A program made the position numbers and the translations under genes. A stretch of 64,000 nt of DNA from Actinomadura terrae (GTDB taxonomy: Bacteria > Actinomycetota > Actinomycetes > Streptosporangiales > Streptosporangiaceae), in NCBI RefSeq assembly GCF_022751215.1, contig NZ_JAICDG010000007.1, forward strand, positions 1 through 64,000. Reading direction: 5' to 3'. This document shows, in pieces, positions 33,903-42,235 of this stretch. Below the pieces are notes generated by a model. That model did not search any database, had not been told where the DNA came from, and saw only the letters and a list, made by a program, of their open reading frames with translations. The stretch's first letter is position 1. Every line of letters begins with the position of its first letter.

Positions 33903-35833
33903 AGGCGCGCCAGCCGGGTCCGCCGCGGCGGCGCCGCGACGTCCCGCACGGCGCGCGCGAGCGCGGGCCCGGCCGCCTGCACGACCGACAGGTGCCGCCG
34001 CGCCAGCCCGAACGCCGTGGCCACCACTGGGCGGGACAGGCCGTCCCCCGACATCACCGCCACCACCGCCGGACGCGGCGTCCCGCGCCCGAGGGCGACC
34101 GGCACCGCCCAGCCGTGCCGCAGCCGGGACGCCTCCGCCGGGGACAGCGTGACCATGCCGCCGGGGAACTCCACGTCGAGCCCGTGCGCGCCGCCGCCGA
34201 GCACCACGCCCGTCTCGCCCACGGCGGCCTGGGGGAGCGGCGCGGCGACCACGACCCGGTCGCCCGGGTCCATCCCCGCGAACTTGCCGGGGCCCGGGTT
34301 CAGCCGGGCCTTGAGCGCCGCATTGAGCGCGGTCGCGCCCGTCTCGCCACCGGCGGCCGGGGCGACGACCTGGACGTCCTCCAGGGGGATGCCGAGCGCG
34401 CGCGGGATCGAGTCGGTCACGAGCTGCACGGCGCGGTGCGCCGCCTCCCCGGGGCCGGCGGCGGGCACCACGACGACCTCGCGGCCCGGCGCGTCCACCG
34501 CGACCAGCTCGCCGCCCCGCACGGCGGCGGCCAGCACGCCGAGCGGGTCGCCGGACGCGTCGACCGGCGGGGCGTCCAGCGTCACGACCGGGACGGCCTC
34601 GGACGCCTCCAGGTCCTCCAGCGGGCGGCCGGGCCCGGCGGGCGGCGGGTCGCCCTCCCGCGCGCACAGGACGAGGTGGGTACCGTCGGCGCACGCCTCG
34701 GCCAGCACCGCGCACAGCTCCACGTCGAGCCCGGCGGCGGCCGTGACGACGATCAGGTCCAGGTCGAACGGGTGCTGCTCGCCGCGCCCGTAGACGACCG
34801 CGCCCGGCACGGCGGCGGCGTCCTCGCGCGGCTCCAGCAGCCGGTGCAGGCTCGTGACCGGCGGCCCCGGCGGCCCGTCCGCGAGCTCGCGGGCCAGGTC
34901 GGCGGCGGCGCGGTCGGTGGGGGTGGCGACGGCGGCGCGGACGCCCCGGCCCGCCGCGGCCGAGGCGATCTCCACGCCGGCGCGCTCGACGTCGCCGGGC
35001 GTCCCGCGCAGGACGCTGACGCCGGTGCGCAGCGCGGCGGTGAGCGCGAGCGAGCGGTCCTCGGGCAGGCCGGAGCGCAGCTCCCGGACGGCCGCGTCGT
35101 CCAGCAGCGGCGCCGCCGTCAGCGTCAGCCGCCGCAGCCCCTCGGCCGCCGCCTCTTCGGCGAGCGCCCACCGGGCCGCGCCGAGCGTCTCCTCGGGCTC
35201 GGGGAGGTCGGCGTCCTCCTCGAAGGAGTCCTCGTCGAACTCGGGCTCCTCGGTGAGCGCCAGCACCTCCGCCTCGTCCAGCGCGGCCTCGACCGCCGCG
35301 CGCGGGTCCGGGACGCCGATCCGCTCCAGCGCGGTCGTCACCTCCTTTGCCGGGGTGACCGTGTGCCCCTCGCGGGCCGCCTCCGTCAGCAGGTGCAGGA
35401 CGAGCGCGCGGCCCCGCCGCGGGTCGTCCGGCCGCGCGCCGTCGCCCAGCAGCCGCCGGGCGAAGTGGTCGGCCTGCGCGGGCGCGACGCCGGGGACGCG
35501 CAGCAGCCGCCACGGGTCGGCGCGCAGCGCCGCGGCGGCGCCGGGCCCGAGCCGGGCGGCGGCGCGGCCCGCGAGCGGCGCGGGGACGCCCGTCCCCTCG
35601 AACAGGTCGGTGAGCGCGGCGAGCCCCTCCCCGGCGTCGGGAGCCGCTTGGCCTGCGGGCGCGGCGGTAGGCCGCGCCGGACGCGCCTTGTGCGCCTCCG
35701 CGGCCTTGGCGGCGGCCGCGCCTGCGGCCTCGGCGGCGCGCAACGCCTCGGCGGCGCGCGCGGCCCGCTCGGCGGGGGTGGGGGACCGGTCGTCGTGGTC
35801 GGGGTGGGGGTGATCGGTGTGGGAGTCGGTCAC
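33890..35833 (-). CDS. RecD2-like helix-hairpin-helix protein with degenerate helicase motifs
   Basis: The 647-residue protein has an Ala-rich coiled N-terminus (18-60), helix-hairpin-helix-like repeats (70-170) as in RecD2, and a helicase-like core. The Walker A site is R-G-T-P-G-D-V-E-R-A (276-285) instead of G-G-P-G-T-G-K-T. The Walker B D-E-A-S is replaced by T-A-A-A (364-367). The motif III region reads A-R-E-G-D-P-P-P. The fold seems preserved, but ATP hydrolysis is unlikely. Related proteins occur in other actinomycetes. A structural or DNA-binding role is inferred, not shown. Confidence 0.75.
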   Translation of the reverse strand: MTDSHTDHPHPDHDDRSPTPAERAARAAEALRAAEAAGAAAAKAAEAHKARPARPTAAPAGQAAPDAGEGLAALTDLFEGTGVPAPLAGRAAARLGPGAAAALRADPWRLLRVPGVAPAQADHFARRLLGDGARPDDPRRGRALVLHLLTEAAREGHTVTPAKEVTTALERIGVPDPRAAVEAALDEAEVLALTEEPEFDEDSFEEDADLPEPEETLGAARWALAEEAAAEGLRRLTLTAAPLLDDAAVRELRSGLPEDRSLALTAALRTGVSVLRGTPGDVERAGVEIASAAAGRGVRAAVATPTDRAAADLARELADGPPGPPVTSLHRLLEPREDAAAVPGAVVYGRGEQHPFDLDLIVVTAAAGLDVELCAVLAEACADGTHLVLCAREGDPPPAGPGRPLEDLEASEAVPVVTLDAPPVDASGDPLGVLAAAVRGGELVAVDAPGREVVVVPAAGPGEAAHRAVQLVTDSIPRALGIPLEDVQVVAPAAGGETGATALNAALKARLNPGPGKFAGMDPGDRVVVAAPLPQAAVGETGVVLGGGAHGLDVEFPGGMVTLSPAEASRLRHGWAVPVALGRGTPRPAVVAVMSGDGLSRPVVATAFGLARRHLSVVQAAGPALARAVRDVAAPPRRTRLARLMTG

Positions 35834-35952
35834 GGGCTTCCCGTCGCGGCTGTTCGGGGTTGGCGATGGACGGTTTCGAGCGTGCCATGGTCGTCCCGGA
35901 TGGTCACGGACACACTCCGCGCACGTCCGCTCCGTCCGTCACGCGGGCACGG

Positions 35953-36906
35953 TCACGAGTGGGCGGGGGCCATGTCGGAGACGTCGTCGAGCGCCCCGCG
36001 GATCTCGCCCGGGAGCGTCAGGTCCTCGCTCTCCAGGATCGCGCCGAGCTGCGCGGCGGTCCGGGCGCCGACGATCGGCGCGGCCACGCCGGGACGGTCC
36101 CGGACCCAGGCGAGCGCCACGCTGAGCGGGGACACGCCGAGGCCCTCGGCGGCGGTCACCACCGACTCCACGATCCGCGCGCACTCCTCGTCCAGGTAGG
36201 GCTGGACGAACTCGGAGAAGTGCGGCGCGGCGGCCCGGGACCCGGCGGGGATGCCCGTCCGGTACTTGCCGGTGAGCACGCCCCGCCCGAGCGGCGAGTA
36301 GGGCAGCAGGCCCGCGCCCGCGTCCAGCACGGCGGGCACGACCTCCCGCTCGATGTCGCGGCGCAGCAGCGAGTACTCCAGCTGCGCCGACACCACCGGC
36401 GCGCGGCCGGGCCACGCCCGCTGCCACGCGGCGGCCTTGGACACCTGCCAGCCCGCGTAGTTCGACACGCCGACGTAGCGGGCGCGGCCGGAGGCGACGG
36501 CCTCGTCCAGCGCCGACAGCGTCTCCTCCAGGGGCGTCGCGGGGTCGTACACGTGGAGCTGCCACAGGTCGACGTGCTCCAGGTCCATCCGGTCGAGCGA
36601 GGCGTCCAGCGCGCGGAGCAGGTGCCGCCGCGACCCGTCGTAGCGGCCGTTCGGCCTGATCGCGGCCTTGGTGGCGACGACGAGGCCGTCCCGGTCGACG
36701 AACTCGCGCAGCAGGTGGCCGAGGATGCGCTCGCTGTCGCCGTCGCTGTAGACGTCGGCGGTGTCGACGAACGTGCCCCCGGCGTCCACGAACGCGACGA
36801 GCTGCTCCGCCGCCTCGTCCGGCTCGGTGTCCTGCCCCCAGGTCATGGTGCCGAGGCCCAGCCGGGACACCAGCAGCCCGCTCCGCCCGAGGTGACGCTC
36901 CTTCAT
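35953..36906 (-). CDS. Aldo/keto reductase
   Basis: The 317-residue NADPH-dependent reductase has L-G-L-G-T-M-T-W-G, the active-site D-T-A-D-V-Y-S (Asp, Tyr), A-T-K-A-A (Lys) and a H-V-Y-D (His) motif, then G-V-S-N-Y-A-G-W and Y-S-P-L-G-R-G-V-L. It resembles YghZ/TIM-barrel members of unknown substrate. It diverges from uppP with 273 bp between. Confidence 0.88.
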   Translation of the reverse strand: MKERHLGRSGLLVSRLGLGTMTWGQDTEPDEAAEQLVAFVDAGGTFVDTADVYSDGDSERILGHLLREFVDRDGLVVATKAAIRPNGRYDGSRRHLLRALDASLDRMDLEHVDLWQLHVYDPATPLEETLSALDEAVASGRARYVGVSNYAGWQVSKAAAWQRAWPGRAPVVSAQLEYSLLRRDIEREVVPAVLDAGAGLLPYSPLGRGVLTGKYRTGIPAGSRAAAPHFSEFVQPYLDEECARIVESVVTAAEGLGVSPLSVALAWVRDRPGVAAPIVGARTAAQLGAILESEDLTLPGEIRGALDDVSDMAPAHS

Positions 36907-36986
36907 AGGCGGTCAATGTAGCGGTCATCGCGGACGTCCCTCCCGTCCGTCACCGGTCGTGATCGTCCGCACACGGCCATCGGGAG

Positions 36987-37044
36987 GGTGTCGGCAAGGT
37001 GTCCAGAAGCTGGCCAAAAGGTGTCCCACAGGTGACGGAGTGTC
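36987..37044. promoter_or_regulatory. Repeated GGTGTC half-sites upstream of uppP
   Basis: GGTGTC occurs at 36987, 36998 and 37020, with AGTGTC at 37039. AAGGTGTCC is repeated exactly at 36996 and 37018, 22 bp apart. The gap between the aldo/keto reductase and uppP is otherwise without genes, so this may be a regulator-binding region. Confidence 0.4.
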
Positions 37045-37179
37045 GCGTCCGTGCAGGTGAGCGGGCTTGTATGGGGCGGTTCGCCGTGCCTTGACCCTCC
37101 CTCCCGCCGCCGCCCGCTACCCTTCCAGGGGGATCGGTCGCCGTGGCCCATCTCGCACTCTGGGAGGGACGCGCCGCCA

Positions 37180-37998
37180 GTGAACGTCGTGGAAGCGACC
37201 GTGCTCGGAATCGTCCAGGGGCTCACCGAGTTCCTGCCGATCTCCAGCTCGGGCCACCTGCTGTTCGTGCCCAAGCTGATGCGCTGGGACGACCCGGGCG
37301 CGCCCTTCACGGCGGTCATCCAGCTCGGCACCATGGCCGCCGTCATCATCTACTTCCGGCGCGACCTCGTCCGCATCCTCACCACCTGGACCAAGAGCCT
37401 CTGGACGCCCGACCTGCGCCCCCACCAGGACGCGCGGATGGGCTGGTACATCGGCCTCGGCACGATCCCGATCGCGGTGTGCGGCCTCGCGTTCAAGGAC
37501 TTCATCGAGGGGCCCTCCCGCAACCTGTGGATCAACTCGACGTCGCTGATCCTGATGGGCCTGCTGCTGATGGTGTCGGAGTGGGCGGGCATCAGGAAGC
37601 GCGAGGTCGCCGACCTCAACATGCGCGACGGCCTGCTGATCGGCGCGTTCCAGTGCCTGTCGCTGATCCCCGGCTCGTCGCGGTCGGGCTCCACGATGAC
37701 CGGCGCGCTGTTCCTCGGCTACACCCGCGAGGCCGCCGCCCGGTACTCCTTCCTGCTGTCGATCCCCGCCGTCGTGCTGTCCGGGCTGTTCGAGCTGCGC
37801 AAGGCGTTCGACGGCTCGCTCCAGATCGTGCCCACGGTCGTCGCCACCGTCGTGTCGTTCGTCGTCGGGTACGCGTGCATCGCGTGGTTGCTGAAGTTCC
37901 TCACCCGCCACTCGATGATGGTGTTCGTCTACTACCGCGTGGCGCTCGGCGGCGCCCTGCTGGGCCTCCTGGCCGCCGGCACCATCACCGCGACCTGA
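37180..37998 (+). CDS. uppP: Undecaprenyl-diphosphatase UppP (BacA)
   Basis: The 272-residue membrane enzyme recycles undecaprenyl pyrophosphate to the lipid carrier used for peptidoglycan, and overexpression confers bacitracin resistance. It has the two signature motifs, G-L-T-E-F-L-P-I-S-S-S-G-H-L (14-27) and P-G-S-S-R-S-G-S-T-M-T, and about eight helices. GTG 37180 has GGGAGGGAC upstream and gives M-N-V-V-E-A, the family's usual start. Confidence 0.93.
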   Translation: MNVVEATVLGIVQGLTEFLPISSSGHLLFVPKLMRWDDPGAPFTAVIQLGTMAAVIIYFRRDLVRILTTWTKSLWTPDLRPHQDARMGWYIGLGTIPIAVCGLAFKDFIEGPSRNLWINSTSLILMGLLLMVSEWAGIRKREVADLNMRDGLLIGAFQCLSLIPGSSRSGSTMTGALFLGYTREAAARYSFLLSIPAVVLSGLFELRKAFDGSLQIVPTVVATVVSFVVGYACIAWLLKFLTRHSMMVFVYYRVALGGALLGLLAAGTITAT

Positions 37999-38007
37999 CC
38001 CCACGGA

Positions 38008-38028
38008 ACCCGGCGGCCGGGGCCGGGT
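38008..38028. terminator. Short terminator between uppP and corA
   Basis: ACCCGGC (38008-38014) pairs with GCCGGGT (38022-38028) around a 7-nt loop, filling most of the 31-bp gap between convergent genes. Confidence 0.6.
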
Positions 38029-38029
38029 G

Positions 38030-39010
38030 CTAGAGCCAGCCGCTCTTGCGGAGCTTGCGGAACAGCACCGTGCAGATGACCGCCATCGCCACGATCACCA
38101 TCGGGTAGGCGAACGTCCACCGCAGCTCCGGCATGTGGACGAAGTTCATCCCGTAGATCCCCGCGATCGCGGTCGGGACCGCGATGATCGCCGCCCACGC
38201 CGAGATCTTCCGCATGTCCTCGTTCTGCTGCTTACCGAGCAGCGCCAGGTGCGCGGTGAGCACGCTGTTCAGCAGCTCGTTGTGCGCGTCGACCTGCCCG
38301 TCCACCAGCAGGAGGTGGTCGAGGACGTCGCGGAAGTACTCCCGGGTGCTGCCGCACTCGGCGACGCGCCCCCGCACGATGTCCTGGAGGACGGGGACGA
38401 GCGGGTCCTCGGCGGCGCGGAACTCCAGCACCTCCCGCTTCAGCGAGTAGACGTCCTCGGTGACGTCCCGCGCGGACGGGTCGAACACCGCCTTCTCCAG
38501 GCCGATGATGTCGACCTCGACCTCGTGCACGACGAGGCCGTACCGGTCCACGACCTCGTCGCACACCGCGTACAGCACCGAGGTCGAGCCGTGCTTGAGC
38601 AGCTCGGGGGACTCCTCCAGGCGCTTGCGGACGGGCCCCAGCGGGTTGCCCGCGCCGTGCCGGACCGTCACGACGAAGTCCCGCCCGAGGAACACCATGA
38701 TCTCGCCCACCTCGATGTCGGAGGTCTCGTCGATGTAGGAGAGGGTCTTCAGCACCACGAACAGCGTGTCGCCGTAGCGCTCCAGCTTCGGCCGCTGGTG
38801 CGCGGTCACGGCGTCCTCGGCGGCCAGCGGGTGCAGCCGCAGCTCCTCCTTGACGAGCTCGAACTCGGCCTCGTCCGGCTCGAACAGGCCGATCCACACG
38901 AAGCACTCGCCCTGGCTGCGCGCGAGGTCGAAGGCGTCGCTGATGTCGCCGTCGATGTCGCTGCGGGTCCCGCCGGCGTAGATGGCCTTGTCCACGATCA
39001 CGCGTCGCAT
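38030..39010 (-). CDS. corA: CorA-type magnesium/cobalt transporter
   Basis: The 326-residue protein has a long cytoplasmic helical domain, then two C-terminal membrane helices with the selectivity motif Y-G-M-N-F between them and a basic R-K-L-R-K-S-G-W-L end. It forms pentameric Mg2+ channels. ATG 39010 has GGGAGA upstream. It is convergent with uppP and divergent from the phosphatase gene at 39087. Confidence 0.93.
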   Translation of the reverse strand: MRRVIVDKAIYAGGTRSDIDGDISDAFDLARSQGECFVWIGLFEPDEAEFELVKEELRLHPLAAEDAVTAHQRPKLERYGDTLFVVLKTLSYIDETSDIEVGEIMVFLGRDFVVTVRHGAGNPLGPVRKRLEESPELLKHGSTSVLYAVCDEVVDRYGLVVHEVEVDIIGLEKAVFDPSARDVTEDVYSLKREVLEFRAAEDPLVPVLQDIVRGRVAECGSTREYFRDVLDHLLLVDGQVDAHNELLNSVLTAHLALLGKQQNEDMRKISAWAAIIAVPTAIAGIYGMNFVHMPELRWTFAYPMVIVAMAVICTVLFRKLRKSGWL

Positions 39011-39073
39011 TCTCCCGCATCCGCGCCGCACCCGGGAACCGCCGAGCCGGGCACCGCGGGGCCCGCCATCTCC

Positions 39074-39079
39074 TAGAGT
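39074..39079 (+). promoter_or_regulatory. -10 box for a leaderless transcript
   Basis: TAGAGT ends exactly 7 nt before the GTG start at 39087, and no ribosome-binding site is visible. This spacing fits transcription starting at the start codon. Confidence 0.5.
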
Positions 39080-39086
39080 GCTGGGT

Positions 39087-39788
39087 GTGACGACCCTTCT
39101 CCTGGTTAGACACGGCCTGACCACCATGACCGGGCCCCTGCTCGCCGGGTGGACCCCCGGCGTCCACCTGGACGAGCGCGGCCGCGCCCAGGTCGCGGCG
39201 CTCGCCGGGCGGCTGGCGCCCGTCCCGCTCGCCGCGGTCGTGTCCAGCCCCCTGGTGCGCTGCGTGGAGACCGCCGAGGCCGTCGCCGCCGGACGGCCCG
39301 GCCCCGCCGGCAAGGTCGAGACCGACGAGCGGCTCGGGGAGGTCCGCTACGGCGACTGGACGGGCCGCCCGCTCAAGGAGCTGGCCGAGGAGCCGCTGTG
39401 GCGGGTCGTCCAGACCCACCCGAGCGCAGTGCGGTTCCCCGGCGAGGAGGGCGAGGCGATGGCGGACGCGCAGCACCGCGCCGTCGCCGCCGTCCGGGAG
39501 TGGAACGCGCGAATCGCCGCCGAGCACGGCGACGACGCCGTCTACGCGATGTGCAGCCACGGCGACATCATCAAGGCCGTCGTCGCCGACGCGCTCGGCC
39601 TCCACCTCGACCAGTTCCAGCGGATCCAGGCCGACCCCGCGTCCCTCACCGCGATCCGCTACACCGAGTTGCGGCCGTTCGTCGTCCGGGTCAACGACAC
39701 CGGCGGCGACGTCTCCGCGCTGCTGCCCCCGCCGCCCGGGGAGGGCGCCGCGGGGTCGAGTGACGCGGCCGTCGGCGGCGGCGCGTAG
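39087..39788 (+). CDS. MSMEG_4193-type histidine phosphatase
   Basis: The 233-residue protein is a histidine-phosphatase superfamily member: L-L-V-R-H-G-L-T with nucleophile His9, S-S-P-L-V-R-C-V-E-T-A, and a late C-S-H-G-D-I-I-K second His motif. It matches the MSMEG_4193 family of putative phosphomutases found in a conserved actinobacterial cluster with DUF3090 and SCO1664-type genes near mshC. The substrate is unknown. The start is probably leaderless. Confidence 0.9.
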   Translation: MTTLLLVRHGLTTMTGPLLAGWTPGVHLDERGRAQVAALAGRLAPVPLAAVVSSPLVRCVETAEAVAAGRPGPAGKVETDERLGEVRYGDWTGRPLKELAEEPLWRVVQTHPSAVRFPGEEGEAMADAQHRAVAAVREWNARIAAEHGDDAVYAMCSHGDIIKAVVADALGLHLDQFQRIQADPASLTAIRYTELRPFVVRVNDTGGDVSALLPPPPGEGAAGSSDAAVGGGA

Positions 39789-39791
39789 GGT
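39786..39791 (+). promoter_or_regulatory. -10 box for a leaderless transcript
   Basis: TAGGGT overlaps the stop codon of the phosphatase gene and ends 7 nt before the ATG of the DUF3090 gene, so that gene may also have its own leaderless mRNA. Confidence 0.4.
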
Positions 39792-39798
39792 CGTTGCC

Positions 39799-40350
39799 AT
39801 GCCCGTCATCTCCTACGACCCGCCGGACAGGTTCGTCGCCGGCGCCGTCGGCCGGCCTGGGGACCGCGCCTTCTTCCTCCAGGCCCGCTCCGGCCGCCGC
39901 GTCACCAGCGTCGGCCTGGAGAAGTTCCAGGTGACGCTGCTCGCCGAGCGGCTGGAGGAGCTGCTCGACGAGGTGCTGCGCCGCAGCGGCGGGGACGCGC
40001 CCGTCCCGGCCGTCACGCCCTCGGAGCTGCGCGACGACGGCCCCCTCGACCAGCCCGTCGAGGAGGAGTTCAAGGTCGGCACGATGGCCCTCGCCTGGGA
40101 CCCCGACGACGAGCAGGTCGTGATCGAGGCGCAGGAGGTCACCGAGGGCGAGGACGAGGACGCCGAGGTCGGCGAGGACGACCCCGCGATCGCGGTCCTG
40201 CGCGTCCGGATCAGCGCCGCGCAGGCCCGCGCGTTCGCCGAGCGGGCGCTGAAGGTCGTCGCGGCGGGACGTCCCCCCTGCCCCCTGTGCGGGCTGCCCC
40301 TCGACACCGAGGGGCACGTCTGCCCCCGCCAGAACGGATACCTCGGCTGA
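39799..40350 (+). CDS. DUF3090 family protein
   Basis: The 183-residue protein has the DUF3090 pattern: F-F-L-Q-A-R-S-G-R-R-V-T-S-V-G-L-E-K-F-Q-V, F-K-V-G-T-M-A-L-A-W-D, and a C-terminal zinc-knuckle-like C-P-L-C-G-L-P plus H-V-C-P. The function is unknown. It follows the MSMEG_4193-type gene by 10 bp and precedes the SCO1664-type kinase-like gene, a grouping conserved in actinomycetes. Confidence 0.9.
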   Translation: MPVISYDPPDRFVAGAVGRPGDRAFFLQARSGRRVTSVGLEKFQVTLLAERLEELLDEVLRRSGGDAPVPAVTPSELRDDGPLDQPVEEEFKVGTMALAWDPDDEQVVIEAQEVTEGEDEDAEVGEDDPAIAVLRVRISAAQARAFAERALKVVAAGRPPCPLCGLPLDTEGHVCPRQNGYLG

Positions 40351-40422
40351 CATGGCGCCCCATCCGACCACGGGCCCGGCCATCGGCTGGATCATGGACG
40401 CGCCGCCCGGGAGAATGAGCGC

Positions 40423-41202
40423 ATGACACAGTCCTCCCGGGACCGGGCCCCCGCCGGCGACGGTCCCGCCGGGCAACCGGTGTCCCCCCTGGACGCCCCC
40501 GCCGCCGAGAGCCTCCTGCTCGCCGGGCGGCTGTCGGTCGAGGGGCGGCTCGTCCAGGCGTCCAACGCCACCCTGTACTGCGCCATCGAGCACGAGGGCC
40601 GCGCCGCCCACTGCGTCTACAAGCCCGTCGCGGGCGAGCGCCCGCTCTGGGACTTCCCCGACGGCACCCTCGCCGAGCGCGAGGTCGCGGCCTACGAGGT
40701 CTCCAAGGCGATGGGCTGGGGCACGGTCCCGCCGACCGTCCACCGCGACGGCCCCTACGGTCCCGGCATGGTCCAGCTCTGGGTCGAGCCCGACCCCGAC
40801 ATCGACCTCGTCGCGCTGTCGCGCTCCGACGACGACCCCGTTCGCCGCATGGCGGTGTTCGACGCCGTCGTCAACAACGCCGACCGCAAGATCGGCCACC
40901 TGCTGCCGCCCGGCGACGGCCGCGTTTACGGCTGCGACCACGGCGTCTGCTTCTCGGTCGAGTACAAGCTCCGCACCGTCCTGTGGCAGTGGCGCGGCAA
41001 GCCGCTCACGCCCGAGGCGGTGGAGGCGCTCGGCCGCGTCGACCAGGCCCTGCGCGGCGGCCCGCTCGCCGCGCGCCTCGCCGAGCTGCTCACCGCCGAG
41101 GAGGTCGAGGCCACCCGGCGCCGCGTCGAGCTGATGCTGAAGCACCGCATCCACCCCTACCCCCCCGAGGACTGGCCCGCCATCCCCTGGCCGCCGCTGT
41201 AG
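40423..41202 (+). CDS. SCO1664-type PI3/4-kinase-like protein
   Basis: The 259-residue protein matches the SCO1664 family, distantly related to phosphatidylinositol 3/4-kinases. It has H-C-V-Y-K-P-V-A-G-E-R-P-L-W-D-F (nucleotide-binding Lys), A-V-F-D-A-V-V-N-N-A-D-R-K-I-G-H catalytic-type loop and C-D-H-G-V-C-F metal motif. The true substrate is not established. It completes the three-gene cluster upstream of mshC. Confidence 0.88.
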   Translation: MTQSSRDRAPAGDGPAGQPVSPLDAPAAESLLLAGRLSVEGRLVQASNATLYCAIEHEGRAAHCVYKPVAGERPLWDFPDGTLAEREVAAYEVSKAMGWGTVPPTVHRDGPYGPGMVQLWVEPDPDIDLVALSRSDDDPVRRMAVFDAVVNNADRKIGHLLPPGDGRVYGCDHGVCFSVEYKLRTVLWQWRGKPLTPEAVEALGRVDQALRGGPLAARLAELLTAEEVEATRRRVELMLKHRIHPYPPEDWPAIPWPPL

Positions 41203-41273
41203 ATCGTCCCCCGGAGTACCCGGCGCGCACCCCGCGCGCGGAACGGAACCGGCTTGGTGCTCCAATGGTGGAC

Positions 41274-42035
41274 ATGTGCACGGCGGTCGTGAGTTTTGAG
41301 CCCTCCTCGCCCATTCCCGTCCTCCTCGTGGGTGTACGCGACGAGTTCGTTGCCCGCTCTTGGGAGCCGCCCGGCCGGCACTGGGACGACCGTCCCGGCC
41401 TCGTCGGCGGGCGCGACCTGCGCGCCGGAGGGACGTGGCTCGCGGTCGATCCGGAGGCGCGGCGCGTCGCGACCGTGCTGAACGGGCGGGGCCGGATGGC
41501 GCCGCCGGACGGCAGGGCCACGCGCGGCGTGCTGCCGCTGCGGATGGCCGCCGACGGCAAGCTCGGCGAGCTCGACCTGCCGGCGTTCGACCCCTTCTAC
41601 CTGGTGTGCGCCGAGACCGACCGGGTGCGGCTGTGGACGTGGAACGGCGAGACGCTGGTGGAACGCTCCCTCGCACCCGGCCTCCACATGATCGTCAACA
41701 GCGGACTGGAGGGCGAGGGCCGGCTGGAGGGGCAGACCGAGGACGCCTACATGGAGGCCAGGCTCGCGCACTTCCGCCCCCGGTTCGCCGCCGCGCGGCG
41801 TCCCGTCCCGGGGGAGGGGCCGGTGGCGGAGGCGTGGGACGAGTGGTTCGCGCTCGTCGCCGGGGACGGCGTCGAGCGCACGGACCGGCGGGCCCTGCTG
41901 CCGCTCATCGACCTCGGCGAGGGACGCGTGTGGGGGACCACCTCGGTCAGCCTCACGGCGCTGTCCGCGCGGGGCGTGCGGTACGACTTCTCCGCCGTGC
42001 CCGGCGACGCCGCGTCTTGGAACCGCGTGCTCTGA
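41274..42035 (+). CDS. TANGO2/NRDE-family protein
   Basis: The 253-residue protein begins M-C-T-A-V-V-S-F, placing Cys at position 2 as in the NRDE (TANGO2) family, an Ntn-hydrolase-like fold. It continues with G-T-W-L-A-V-D and ends T-T-S-V-S-L-T-A-L. Members have been linked to haem or lipid handling, but the biochemical role is unsettled. ATG 41274, preceded by GGTGGA, is chosen so that Cys2 is exposed. It lies between the conserved cluster and the orphan permeases. Confidence 0.8.
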   Translation: MCTAVVSFEPSSPIPVLLVGVRDEFVARSWEPPGRHWDDRPGLVGGRDLRAGGTWLAVDPEARRVATVLNGRGRMAPPDGRATRGVLPLRMAADGKLGELDLPAFDPFYLVCAETDRVRLWTWNGETLVERSLAPGLHMIVNSGLEGEGRLEGQTEDAYMEARLAHFRPRFAAARRPVPGEGPVAEAWDEWFALVAGDGVERTDRRALLPLIDLGEGRVWGTTSVSLTALSARGVRYDFSAVPGDAASWNRVL

Positions 42036-42235
42036 GGCGCCGCCCGGCACCGTCCTCTGCACAACTCGCCGCGCCTCGCCCTGCCCCGGCGCGCGTTCTG
42101 ATGTGTTCTGAGCTGCGCTGACACGTTCTGGTACGGGCGCGGAGACCGGCCGGTACCGGCGTTCGGGCACGCCCGCCTGACCCTGGGTGCTAGCTTGACT
42201 ACCTATCGCGATCTTCGGTTGCGGGGGAGTCCGGG

